This document shows positions 49,221 through 57,641 of a DNA stretch of 64,000 nucleotides, one piece after another; the first letter of the stretch is position 1; each line of letters begins with the position of its first letter. The translations under genes were made by a program, and so were the position numbers. Source of the DNA: TK10-74A sp965263065 (GTDB lineage: Bacteria > Chloroflexota > Dehalococcoidia > Bin125); NCBI GenBank assembly GCA_965263065.1, contig CBDHGH010000003.1, positions 2,480,001 to 2,544,000 on the forward strand, read 5' to 3'. A model generated the notes under the pieces. That model did not search any database and was not told the origin of the DNA. It was given only the letters and a program-made list of their open reading frames with translations.

Positions 49221-50443
49221 CAGATCGCGTCCAGTTCACGCAGGCGCGCCAGGTCGTCCGGCTCGTAGCCCAACTCGTCGACCAGGATCTCCCGGTTGTG
49301 CTGCCCCAGGGTGGGGGCGCGCCCCCGCTCCCAGCCGTGGTCCGCCGCGACCCAGAGGTGGGCCGGGAAGTCGAGCGGCCCGGCGAGCGGGTGGTCGTCG
49401 TGCTGGAGGAAGCCGCGGTGCGCCAGTTGCTCCGACTCCACCAGGTCCGGCACGGTCGCGATGTAGCCGCCCGGGAAGCCGAACTCCATCGCGGCGGCAT
49501 GGACCTCCTTGCGCGTCTTGCCGGCGAACCAGCCGTAGAGCATCGCCTGCAGGGTGTCGTCGTGCGCGAGGCGTTGGTTGGGGTCGTTGAAGGGCGGTTG
49601 CTGCAGCTCGGGGATGCCGGTGGCGGCGGCCATGCGATCGTAGTTGCGCGGCAGGACGCACATCCCGGCGTAGCCGTCGATGCAGGGGTAGATCCCCCAG
49701 ATCGCGCTGATCATGTTGCCCAGCCGCCCGCGATAGTCCTCCCCGTTTTGCGCCGAGTAGCTGGCGTAGTACTCCAGCATCGAGGCGAAGGTCTCCTGCG
49801 CGGAGATGTCGAGGTGCGTCCCGCGACCGTGCAGCAGCGCCCCCAAGTAGGCGGTCTGCGTCGCGGCGAAGGCGTGCAGCCCCGCCTGGTACGACGGCTG
49901 CGAGCCGCCCGTCTTGAGCGGCGGGAGATTCGGATCGCCGGTCACGCCCATCTGGCCGCTCAGCGCGAAGAGGGTGATCTCGGTCGCGGGCAGGTCGGCG
50001 TAGGGGCCGCTCTGCCCGAAGGGCGTCACCGACACCATCACGACGGCGGGGTTGTCCTCGCGCAGCCGCTCGTAGCCCAGCCCGCGCTCGTCGAGGTAGC
50101 CGCCCGGAGACGACTCCACGACGATGTCGGCGCGGGCGCAGAGCGCGGCCGCGATGGCGCGGCCGTCGCTGGTGTCCAGGTTGCAGGTCAGGCCGCGCTT
50201 GTTGGTGTTGAGGTACAGGTAGAGCCCGCTGGTCTCCGGGTCCGGCGCATCGTTCGGCCAGGGACCGGCCGCGCGGGAGACGTCGCCGCGGGGCGGCTCG
50301 ACCTTGACCACGTCGGCGCCCAGCCCGGCCAGCCACTTCGTGGCGTAGGGCCCGGAGATGCCCTGCGAGAGATCGACGACGCGCACACCGGCCATCGGCC
50401 GATCCAGGGCGGGGTCGCTCGCAGGGGTGGTCTCAGCGGACAC
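49220..50443 (-). CDS. CaiB/BaiF CoA-transferase, Asp-lacking subunit (pair 1)
   Basis: A 407-residue family III protein, starting at GTG 50443 (VSAETTPASD). Motifs VRVVDLSQGISGPYATKWLA, GADVVKVEPPRGDVSRAAGP and NTNKRGLTCNL are normal, but the catalytic segment reads TGGSQPSYQAGLHAF: aligned without gaps, Ser replaces the nucleophilic Asp. It probably binds substrate or CoA as a non-catalytic partner of the downstream subunit. It leads the pair. Confidence 0.9.
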   Translation of the reverse strand: MSAETTPASDPALDRPMAGVRVVDLSQGISGPYATKWLAGLGADVVKVEPPRGDVSRAAGPWPNDAPDPETSGLYLYLNTNKRGLTCNLDTSDGRAIAAALCARADIVVESSPGGYLDERGLGYERLREDNPAVVMVSVTPFGQSGPYADLPATEITLFALSGQMGVTGDPNLPPLKTGGSQPSYQAGLHAFAATQTAYLGALLHGRGTHLDISAQETFASMLEYYASYSAQNGEDYRGRLGNMISAIWGIYPCIDGYAGMCVLPRNYDRMAAATGIPELQQPPFNDPNQRLAHDDTLQAMLYGWFAGKTRKEVHAAAMEFGFPGGYIATVPDLVESEQLAHRGFLQHDDHPLAGPLDFPAHLWVAADHGWERGRAPTLGQHNREILVDELGYEPDDLARLRELDAI

Positions 50444-50514
50444 GGATGGAGTCTAGGAATCGGCCCGCCGCCGCGTCCAGCGGCGGGGGACCCGCGGCGC
50501 CCCGGACGACCGCC

Positions 50515-50874
50515 TCAGCCGTTCAGCCCCTGGAGCTGCGCGACCAACTCGGTCACCCGGCCAAGGCTTGACTCGACCATCTTGGGGGGCATCCAGCCAT
50601 CATAGAAGTTGGCGTGGAGGGCGCTGGCGGTGGCGAAAAGATCCCGCAACTGCGGATCGCCGGTCTCATCGGCCAACCGATCGATCGTCAAGTAGAGTTG
50701 ACGGTGGCCGTTGTGGGGCCAGCCGCGATCCTCGGCGACGGACTTGACCAATTGCGCGGCCGCCCCCCAGCCCTTCTCCGAGGCCTGCAGGAGGTCACCC
50801 GCCGCGAGGTACGCGCGCGCGCCGATGAGGAACTCGCGCCCCGTGTCGTTGTGGTACTGCGTCCGAGTGGTCAT
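50515..50874 (-). CDS. PaREP1/HEPN-like protein
   Basis: A 119-residue helical protein of the PaREP1/HEPN type: REFLIGARAYLAAGDLLQASEKGWGAAAQLV, in pieces, and the aligned ALHANFYDGW segment. The HEPN ribonuclease Rx4-6H motif is not clear in this copy. It is first of three such genes on the minus strand, all between two CoA-transferase pairs. No MNT-type nucleotidyltransferase partner is visible. Confidence 0.7.
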   Translation of the reverse strand: MTTRTQYHNDTGREFLIGARAYLAAGDLLQASEKGWGAAAQLVKSVAEDRGWPHNGHRQLYLTIDRLADETGDPQLRDLFATASALHANFYDGWMPPKMVESSLGRVTELVAQLQGLNG

Positions 50875-50907
50875 GCGCCCATCCTATCGCACGCGGCGCC
50901 GCGTCGG

Positions 50908-51294
50908 CTACGCCGCGGCCAGCCGACGCGCCTGCTCGATGTAGTCCGCGGTCTCACGGATCAGAAGTTCCGTGTCCTCCAGGGGATCGCAGTGGCCGGT
51001 GTAGAAGCAGTCGCCGTGCAGCACTGCCTGCCGCGTGAAGTAACGGTTTCGCAAGTCCCGTATCGCCGGCTCGGCCGCAGCCATCGTCCGCAGGGCGCGG
51101 GACGTATCCGGCGATTTCGGCGGCAGTTTGCCCGTGCGAGCGAGGACCAGGGCGTCGGTGGCACGCTTGGCCGCGCACCACGCCTTCTCCGCAGCGTCGC
51201 GGATGTCGTCCGCCGCCAACCGCTGCAGGGCGGAGTCGTGCATCCGCTCCGCGTCGGCGAAGATGCCGGTCACGCTGAGGCCGGTAGTGGTCAT
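50908..51294 (-). CDS. HEPN-like protein, tandem copy A
   Basis: A 128-residue protein sharing about 87% of residues with the next copy, by my count. A helical body (LAADDIRDAAEKAWCAAKRA) is followed by a loop with an Rx4H motif (RQAVLH) then GDCFYTG, and ends ETADYIEQARRLAAA. This is consistent with a HEPN fold that may have RNase activity; the family call is tentative. Differences from copy B cluster at residues 73-84. Confidence 0.65.
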   Translation of the reverse strand: MTTTGLSVTGIFADAERMHDSALQRLAADDIRDAAEKAWCAAKRATDALVLARTGKLPPKSPDTSRALRTMAAAEPAIRDLRNRYFTRQAVLHGDCFYTGHCDPLEDTELLIRETADYIEQARRLAAA

Positions 51295-51367
51295 GGCCCG
51301 TCGCCCCCTCGCGCGGCAACTTGCCGCGTCCGGGCAACATTAGCAGGTCGCAGTGAGGAGGCGGCGG

Positions 51368-51754
51368 CTACGCCGCGGCGAGCCGACGCGCCTGCTCGAT
51401 GTAGTCCGCGGTCTCGCGGATCAGCCGCTCCGTGTCCTCGACGGGCTCGCACAACCCGGTGTAGAAGCAATCGCCATGCAACACCGCCTGCCGCGTGAAG
51501 TACTCCACCTGCAAGCGCTGCACCGCAGAGTCCGTCACCGCCATCGTCCGCAGGGCGCGGGACGTATCCGGCGATTTCGGCGGCAGTTTGCCCGTGCGAG
51601 CGAGGACGAGGGCATCGGTGGCACGCTTGGCCGCGCACCACGCCTTCTCCGCAGCGTCGCGGATGTCGTCCGCCGCCAACCGCTGCAGGGCGGCGTCGTG
51701 CATCCGCTCCGCGTCCACGAAGACGCCGGTCACGCTGAGGCCGGTAGTGGTCAT
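51368..51754 (-). CDS. HEPN-like protein, tandem copy B
   Basis: A 128-residue duplicate of the preceding gene, offset by 460 bases. The Rx4H motif is retained. I chose ATG 51754 (MTTTGLSVTGVFVD) because it matches copy A exactly; the frame continues upstream without support. Nucleotide identity is high over the whole unit, including near-identical stretches, so the duplication is recent. Confidence 0.65.
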   Translation of the reverse strand: MTTTGLSVTGVFVDAERMHDAALQRLAADDIRDAAEKAWCAAKRATDALVLARTGKLPPKSPDTSRALRTMAVTDSAVQRLQVEYFTRQAVLHGDCFYTGLCEPVEDTERLIRETADYIEQARRLAAA

Positions 51755-51884
51755 CGTCCGACTCCCGTGCGACGCCGTGCCGCACGAGGGGATCGTAGCA
51801 CCCGCGACCACGGCGCCGCGTGCGACGACCGCCAGGGCGTCGGACTTGCTCGCCCGCACCTGCCCGCCCTGCTAGAACCGCTGG

Positions 51885-53135
51885 GTGACGGACTCACGCA
51901 CGGCGCCCGACCACCCCACGCAGCCCCACCCGCCCGCGTTGATCGACGGCGTCCGCGTCGTGGAGTTGTGCGACGCGCGCGCCGGGCGCGTCGCGGCCGC
52001 CTTCACGGGCAAGCTGCTGGCCGGCTTCGGCGCCGACGTCGTCAAGATCGAGCCGCCGGGCGGCGACGCGTCGCGACGCGAGGGGCCGTTCGCCGGCAAC
52101 GTCCCCTCGGCCGAGACCTCCGCCACCTTCCTGCACTACAACACCGGCAAGCGCGGCGTGACGCTCGACATCACGTCTGCGTTGGGATTCCGCCTGCTCG
52201 AGTCGCTGCTCGACTCCGCCGACGTCTTCCTGACCGACCTGGAGCGTGCCGCCTGGCCGCCCGCGCTGATCGAGAGCGTGCAGCGCCGCGGCGAGACGCA
52301 GGCGCTGCTCGTGGTGGCGGTGACGCCCTTCGGCATCGACGGGCCCGATGCGGATGTCCCGTCGGCGCCGCTGACCGTGGCCCATGCCAGCGCCGGCGCA
52401 TGGAACCTCGTCAGCGGCTTCGGGGCGCGAGGGAGCGATCCCATGCCGCTGCCCGCGCATACATTCCCGGCCGACGCGGGCCTCTCGGCGGCCGTCGCCA
52501 CGCTGGCCGCGCTGCATGAGCGCGCGTCGAGCGGGATCGGGCAGCTGATCGACGCCTCGGAGGTGGACGCGATCGCGACGCTGGACCGCGTCGACACCTC
52601 GATCCACGTCAACGGCCCCGCCATGAACACCGACCGCGACCCGCGCGACGGCATGATGGAGTGTCACGACGGCTTCGCGTTCCTGGTCACGGGCCAGGGG
52701 CACCAGTGGCGATCGATGCTCAAGCTCATGGGCGATCCGGGCTGGGCGTTCGGCGACGACGGCGAACTGCGCCCGCGCACGGCGACCGCAGCGGAGGCCC
52801 GCGACGCGATGCAGGAATGGGTGGGCGACCACAGCAAGGCCGAGGTCTACCACGCCACGCAGGCGGCGGGCGTCCCCACGGGACCGGTGCTGACCCCCAC
52901 CGAGGTGCTCGCCTCCGACCAGGAGGCCGCGCGGGGCTTCTTCGAGCCCATCACCCACCCGGTCGCCGGCACGCTGCGCTACCCGGGCTACTCGGCGCGC
53001 TTCGGCGATCTCGAGCTGCGCAGTGGCCCGGCCCCCACGATCGGGCAGCACAACGCCGAGATCCTCGCGCCGCTGCTGGCGGCCCTGCCGGGCGGCTGGA
53101 GTCTGGCCCAGGCGCGACGGGCGGGGGCGCTCTAG
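51885..53135 (+). CDS. CaiB/BaiF CoA-transferase, Asp-lacking subunit (pair 2)
   Basis: A 416-residue family III protein beginning at GTG 51885. GVRVVELCDARAGRVAAAFT, GADVVKIEPPGGDASRREGP and HYNTGKRGVTLDIT are normal. The catalytic segment is HTFPADAGLSAAVA, where Pro replaces the nucleophilic Asp (an Asp occurs two positions later). It is followed by the Asp-containing partner with a one-base overlap, mirroring pair 1. Confidence 0.9.
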   Translation: MTDSRTAPDHPTQPHPPALIDGVRVVELCDARAGRVAAAFTGKLLAGFGADVVKIEPPGGDASRREGPFAGNVPSAETSATFLHYNTGKRGVTLDITSALGFRLLESLLDSADVFLTDLERAAWPPALIESVQRRGETQALLVVAVTPFGIDGPDADVPSAPLTVAHASAGAWNLVSGFGARGSDPMPLPAHTFPADAGLSAAVATLAALHERASSGIGQLIDASEVDAIATLDRVDTSIHVNGPAMNTDRDPRDGMMECHDGFAFLVTGQGHQWRSMLKLMGDPGWAFGDDGELRPRTATAAEARDAMQEWVGDHSKAEVYHATQAAGVPTGPVLTPTEVLASDQEAARGFFEPITHPVAGTLRYPGYSARFGDLELRSGPAPTIGQHNAEILAPLLAALPGGWSLAQARRAGAL

Positions 53136-54373
53136 TGCCGGGACCGCTGGCCGGCGTTCGCATCGTCGATTTCACCTGGGCCTGGGCCGGACCCTACGGC
53201 GCGATGCTCCTCTCCCTGCTCGGCGCCGACGTCGTCAAGATCGAGAGCCGCACGCGGATGGACCAGGCCCGCATCGGATCGATCGTGCTGGGCCAGGCCA
53301 AGGGCAACTACAACCAGCAGCCCATGTTCAACGAGCTCAACCTGGGCAAGCGCTCGATCGCGATGAACCTCAAGGCGCCCGGCGCCGCGCAGGTCGTCAA
53401 GGACCTCTACGCGGTCTCGGACGCAGTGATGGACAACTTCCGCCCCGGCACGCTCGACAAACTGGGCCTCGGCTACGACGTCATGACCGCCATCCGCCCC
53501 GACCACATCCTGCTCTCCGCCAGCGCCTTGGGGGCGAGCGGGCCCGAGCGCAACTACGGTGGCTACGCCCCCACCTTCGCCGCGCTGGCCGGGCTCGTGG
53601 CCCTGGCGGGGCAGCCGGGCGCGGAGCCCATGCTGATCGGCGGCACGGTCGACCTGCGCGTCGGGACGGCGGCGGCGGCGGCGCTGCTGGCGGCGCTTCA
53701 CCACCGCGACCGCACGGGCCGGGGCATGTTCGTCGATCACTCCGCCCGCGAGTCCGTCTCGATGCTGATCGGCGACGCCCTGCTGGCCGCCCAGATGCGC
53801 CCACCGGCCAATCCGACCGACGAGCCCGAGCGGCTGGGCAACGGGCATCGTGCGCTCGCCCCGCACGGCCTCTATCGCTGTGCGGCCGAGGGCTCCGCCG
53901 TGGCGATCGTCTGTCGCGACGACGCGCAGTGGGAGGCGCTGCTGGCGCTCGCCGGTGCATCCGACTCCGAACTGCCACTCGGCGCCGACCCCCGCTTCGC
54001 GACCGGGCTGTCGCGCTGGAAGCATCGAACGGCGCTGGACGCCGCGATCGGAGCATGGACGTCCACGCAGGAGGCCGGGCCGCTCGCGGCCCGGCTGCAG
54101 GCGGCGGGCGTCGCGGCGAGCGTGAGCCGCAGCGGTCGAGATCTGTACGACTGGCCGCAGTTCCGGGCCCGCGGCGGCCCGGTCGCGGTGGAGCCGGAGG
54201 GCTCGGACCGGCGGCTGGTCGTGCCGCCGCCGTGGCGCATGTCGCGCACGCCGGCGTCGATCCCGGGGCCCGCCCCCTCGCTCGGCGCCGACAACCACCG
54301 CGCGCTGCAGGAGTTGCTGGGCTACGACGCCGCCCGCATCGCCGCGCTGGAGGAGAGCGGCGCCCTGGAGTGA
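53135..54373 (+). CDS. CaiB/BaiF CoA-transferase, Asp-containing subunit (pair 2)
   Basis: A 412-residue family III protein. GTG 53135 overlaps the preceding TAG (TAGTG), which decides the start. VRIVDFTWAWAGPYGAMLL, GADVVKIESRTRMDQAR, NLGKRSIAMNLKAPG and GGTVDLRVGTAAAAAL, the last holding the catalytic Asp. Subunit order is the same as in the divergent pair 1. Confidence 0.92.
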   Translation: MPGPLAGVRIVDFTWAWAGPYGAMLLSLLGADVVKIESRTRMDQARIGSIVLGQAKGNYNQQPMFNELNLGKRSIAMNLKAPGAAQVVKDLYAVSDAVMDNFRPGTLDKLGLGYDVMTAIRPDHILLSASALGASGPERNYGGYAPTFAALAGLVALAGQPGAEPMLIGGTVDLRVGTAAAAALLAALHHRDRTGRGMFVDHSARESVSMLIGDALLAAQMRPPANPTDEPERLGNGHRALAPHGLYRCAAEGSAVAIVCRDDAQWEALLALAGASDSELPLGADPRFATGLSRWKHRTALDAAIGAWTSTQEAGPLAARLQAAGVAASVSRSGRDLYDWPQFRARGGPVAVEPEGSDRRLVVPPPWRMSRTPASIPGPAPSLGADNHRALQELLGYDAARIAALEESGALE

Positions 54374-54462
54374 CTCTGGGGGCGCACTCTGGGAGAATCT
54401 TTGCCAGAATGAGAGCCGACGGCGCCACGCGGACCGCGCCGCGCCGTCGCAAGGAGGATCGC

Positions 54463-54768
54463 ATGCGCACCGCCCAAATCTATTCCCCCCGCCGATTCCT
54501 GCTGGCGCTGACGGTCACGGCGCTGCTCGTTGGGCTGCTCCTCGTCGCGCTCCCGGCGCCGATCGAGGCCGCCGGCCTGACGGCGCCGCCGGCCCAGGAG
54601 ATCATCATCCCCATGGCCCCCGCCGACGAGGGCGGCGACGGACTCTCCGGCTCGGGCGCGTCCGAATGGCTGCCTTTCGCGGTGCTGCTGGGGCCGTTCC
54701 TGGTCGTCGTCAGCGGCCTGCTCTGGCTGACCTTCCGCATCGACGCGAGCGAGGCGGAAGAGGACTAG
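54463..54768 (+). CDS. Small exported/membrane protein with C-terminal TM
   Basis: A 101-residue protein: signal-like segment RFLLALTVTALLVGLLLVAL, linker EIIIPMAPADEGGDGLSGSG, C-terminal membrane segment FAVLLGPFLVVVSGLLWLTF and an acidic end. AAGGAGG at 54451-54457 decides the ATG. No family recognised. It lies between the CoA-transferase pair and the cinA-like gene. Confidence 0.7.
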   Translation: MRTAQIYSPRRFLLALTVTALLVGLLLVALPAPIEAAGLTAPPAQEIIIPMAPADEGGDGLSGSGASEWLPFAVLLGPFLVVVSGLLWLTFRIDASEAEED

Positions 54769-54777
54769 GCGGCCCCC

Positions 54778-55293
54778 TTGGCCGACATGCAGCCGGCCGG
54801 CGCGCCCTTGGCCGACCTCGCGGCGCGGGCCGTGGCGTCCCTGGCCGAGGCCGGGCTGACCCTGAGCAGCGCCGAATCCGACACCGGCGGCGGCATCGGC
54901 GCGGCGCTGATCGACGTGCCCGGCGTGAGCCGGGTCTTCCAGGGCGGCATCACCGCCTACGCCAACGGGCCCAAGCGGGCCATCCTGGGCGTCCCGGACT
55001 CGACCCTGCGAGCCCACGGCTCCGTCAGCGAGGAGACGACCCTGGCGATGGCCGAGGGCGCCCGGCGCGTCTTCGCCACCGACATCGCGATCGCCGAGTC
55101 CGGCGTCACGGGCCCCGGCGGCGGCAGCCCCGAGCGGCCCGTCGGCACGGTCTGGATCGCCTGCGCCGGGCCGGGCGAGCGCCGCGTGCTGGAGCGTCAC
55201 GTCTGGCCCAGCGACCGCGTGGGCAACAAGCAGGCGACGATCGCGCGGGCGCTGGAGCTCGTCATCGAGGCGGCGCAGACGGCGGCGGGCTGA
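54778..55293 (+). CDS. CinA C-terminal domain (PncC-like) protein
   Basis: A 171-residue single-domain CinA/PncC-like protein, the nicotinamide-mononucleotide amidohydrolase fold. VFQGGITAYANGPKRAILGV, HGSVSEETTLAMAEGARRVF and GVTGPGGGSPERPVGTVWIA are typical. The usual SAESCTGG motif is SAESDTGGGIG here, with Cys replaced by Asp. It starts at TTG 54778 or ATG 54787. Confidence 0.9.
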   Translation: MADMQPAGAPLADLAARAVASLAEAGLTLSSAESDTGGGIGAALIDVPGVSRVFQGGITAYANGPKRAILGVPDSTLRAHGSVSEETTLAMAEGARRVFATDIAIAESGVTGPGGGSPERPVGTVWIACAGPGERRVLERHVWPSDRVGNKQATIARALELVIEAAQTAAG

Positions 55294-55310
55294 TCGCACG
55301 CTCGCTCCTG

Positions 55311-55316
55311 TAGCGT
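55311..55316 (+). promoter_or_regulatory. TANNNT -10 element near the start codon
   Basis: TAGCGT ends eight bases before the ATG at 55325, similar to the leaderless arrangements at 16428, 29671 and 46611. Confidence 0.4.
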
Positions 55317-55324
55317 GAGGCCGC

Positions 55325-56167
55325 ATGCCCTACCTGCGCGTCCACGAGATCGATTTGTACTACGAAGTGCACGGCGACGGCCCGCCCCTGGTCTTCGCGC
55401 ACGGCGCCGGCGGCAACCACCTCGTCTGGTGGCAGCAGGCGCCGGAGTTCGCCCGCGACTACCGCGTGATCACCTTCGACCACCGCGCCTTCGGCCTCAG
55501 CCGCGACGTGCCGCACGGGCCCGGCCGCCGGGCCTTCCCGCTCGACCTGCACGCCCTGCTCGACCACCTGGGCGTCCGCGAGTTCGCCATCGTCGCGCAC
55601 TCGATGGGCGGCCGCACGGCGACGCCGTTCCTGTGGCTGTTCCCGGATCGCATGCGCGCCCTGGTGCTGTCCGGCACGATCGGGGGCGCGCTCACCGACG
55701 AGGTGCGCGCGATTCAGGCCGCGCACGCGGAGGGCGTCGCCGGGCAGAGCTTGCGCTCGCGCGCGCTGCGGCCCGGCATCGACCGCGAGGATCCACAACG
55801 GGCGCACCTGTTCCGCGCGATCAACCGGCTCAACCCGCCGCGCGGGCGCGACTTCCTCGCGCCGTCGCCGGGCCTGGGACGCTGGACCGGCTCCACGACG
55901 CCCCTGCTGGCGCGGGCCGGCCTGCCCACGCTCTTCGTGGTGGGGGCGCACGATATGATCGTCCCGGCCGAGGCGATGCGGGCCGCGCATCGGGGGCTGC
56001 CGGGCAGCCGCTTCGCGGAGATCGCGAACGCCGGGCACTCGGCCTATTTCGAGCAGCCGGAGGACTACAACCGTGTGCTGCGGGACTTCCTCAACGACGT
56101 CTACCCGCCGGGACGGCGCCCGGTGGCAACGGCCGGCGCGCCGGGCCAATTGGCGCGGGCCGACTAG
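55325..56167 (+). CDS. Alpha/beta hydrolase
   Basis: A 280-residue hydrolase: oxyanion HGAGGNHLVWWQQ, nucleophile AHSMGG, acid Asp in VVGAHDMIVP and His in NAGHSAYFEQP. Substrate unknown; sequence is close to the esterase/haloperoxidase-like group. It is followed 19 bases later by glcD, and may be in that operon. Confidence 0.93.
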   Translation: MPYLRVHEIDLYYEVHGDGPPLVFAHGAGGNHLVWWQQAPEFARDYRVITFDHRAFGLSRDVPHGPGRRAFPLDLHALLDHLGVREFAIVAHSMGGRTATPFLWLFPDRMRALVLSGTIGGALTDEVRAIQAAHAEGVAGQSLRSRALRPGIDREDPQRAHLFRAINRLNPPRGRDFLAPSPGLGRWTGSTTPLLARAGLPTLFVVGAHDMIVPAEAMRAAHRGLPGSRFAEIANAGHSAYFEQPEDYNRVLRDFLNDVYPPGRRPVATAGAPGQLARAD

Positions 56168-56186
56168 CAAAGGTGAGTAGCGCCCC

Positions 56187-57641
56187 ATGAGCACACGACC
56201 GCCCGTCGCACGCGACCTCGAGGCCGTCCTCGGCGAGGACGCCGTGCTGTGGGCGCCCGAGGACCTGCTCGTCTACGAATACGACGCCACCATCGACCGC
56301 GGCGCGCCGCAGGCGATCGCCTTCCCCTCCTCAGCCGACGACGTGGTCGCGATCCTGGGCGTGGCGCGCGCGCACGGGCTGCCGGTCACGCCGCGGGGCG
56401 CCGGCACGGGCCTCAGCGGCGGCGCGCTGGCCGTGCGGGGCGGCATCATCATCGCGATGAACCGCATGCGCCGCATCCTCTCGCTCGACGCCGAGGCGCG
56501 CACGGCGCTCGTCGAGCCGGGCGTCGTGAACCTCGAACTGGGCCAGGAGGCCGCGCGGCACGGGCTGGCCTACGCGCCCGACCCCAGCAGCCAGCGCGCC
56601 TGCACCATCGGCGGCAACATCGCCGAGAACGCCGGCGGTCCCCACACGCTCGCCCTCGGCACGACGACCAATCACGTGCTGGGCGTGGAATTCGTCGATC
56701 CCACGGGCGCGGTGCACTGGCTGGGCGGCCCCACCCGCGACACCCCCGGCTACGACCTCGTGGGCTGCGTCGTCGGCAGCGAGGGCACGCTGGGCATCGT
56801 CACCAAGGCGCTCGTGCGCTTGGTGCCGGCGCCCGAGTCGGTCAAGACCTTCCTCGGCATCTACGACTCCGTGCGCCAGGCCTCGAACGCCGTCAGCGCG
56901 ATCGTCCAAGCGGGCATCGTGCCGGCCGCGCTGGAGATGATCGACCGCGTCACGATCGCCGCCGTGGAGCCCGTGCTCAAGGCTGGCTTCCCGCTCGACG
57001 CCGACGCGATCCTGCTGGTCGAGGTCGACGGGCCGGCGCTGCAGGTCGCCGCGGAGGGGGAGATCGTCGAGGACGTCCTGCGCCAGTACGACCCCCGCGA
57101 GATCCGCACCGCCACCGAGCCGAAGGACCGCGAACTGCTCTGGGCCGGCCGCAAGGGCGCGATCAGCGCGCTCGGCCACATCAAGCCCAACTACTACCTG
57201 CTCGACGGCGTCGTACCGCGCACGCAGCTGCCCGACGTGCTCGCCACGGTCTACCGCGTGGCCGCCGCCTACGACTTCCCCGTCGCGAACGTCTTCCACG
57301 CCGGCGACGGCAACCTGCACCCCTGCCTGCTCTTCGACGAGCGCGAGCCGGGCATCACCGATCGTGTGCTGGAGGCCGGCGGCGAGATCATGCGAGCCTG
57401 CGTGGATGCCGGCGGCGCGATCAGCGGCGAGCACGGCATCGGCCTGGAGAAGCGCTCGTACCTGCCCTGGATCTTCAGCGACGACGACCTGGACGCGATG
57501 AAACAACTGCGATCGGCCTTCGGCGCCGACGACGACTTCAACCCCTGCAAGATCTTCCCCGGCGGGCACGGCTGCGGCGAGGGCCACGGCGGCCACCAGC
57601 AGAAGCAGATCGCGAAGTTCGGCGCGGACGCGGCCATCTGA
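56187..57641 (+). CDS. glcD: Glycolate oxidase subunit, FAD-linked
   Basis: FAD-binding subunit of glycolate (or D-lactate) oxidase, 484 residues. PCMH-type FAD site PRGAGTGLSGGALAV, SSQRACTIGGNIAENAGGPH, YDLVGCVVGSEGTLGIVTKA, and C-terminal NVFHAGDGNLHP and GGAISGEHGIGLEKR. Its TGA overlaps the next ATG (TGATG). Substrate specificity is inferred from the D-E-F operon. Confidence 0.95.
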   Translation: MSTRPPVARDLEAVLGEDAVLWAPEDLLVYEYDATIDRGAPQAIAFPSSADDVVAILGVARAHGLPVTPRGAGTGLSGGALAVRGGIIIAMNRMRRILSLDAEARTALVEPGVVNLELGQEAARHGLAYAPDPSSQRACTIGGNIAENAGGPHTLALGTTTNHVLGVEFVDPTGAVHWLGGPTRDTPGYDLVGCVVGSEGTLGIVTKALVRLVPAPESVKTFLGIYDSVRQASNAVSAIVQAGIVPAALEMIDRVTIAAVEPVLKAGFPLDADAILLVEVDGPALQVAAEGEIVEDVLRQYDPREIRTATEPKDRELLWAGRKGAISALGHIKPNYYLLDGVVPRTQLPDVLATVYRVAAAYDFPVANVFHAGDGNLHPCLLFDEREPGITDRVLEAGGEIMRACVDAGGAISGEHGIGLEKRSYLPWIFSDDDLDAMKQLRSAFGADDDFNPCKIFPGGHGCGEGHGGHQQKQIAKFGADAAI

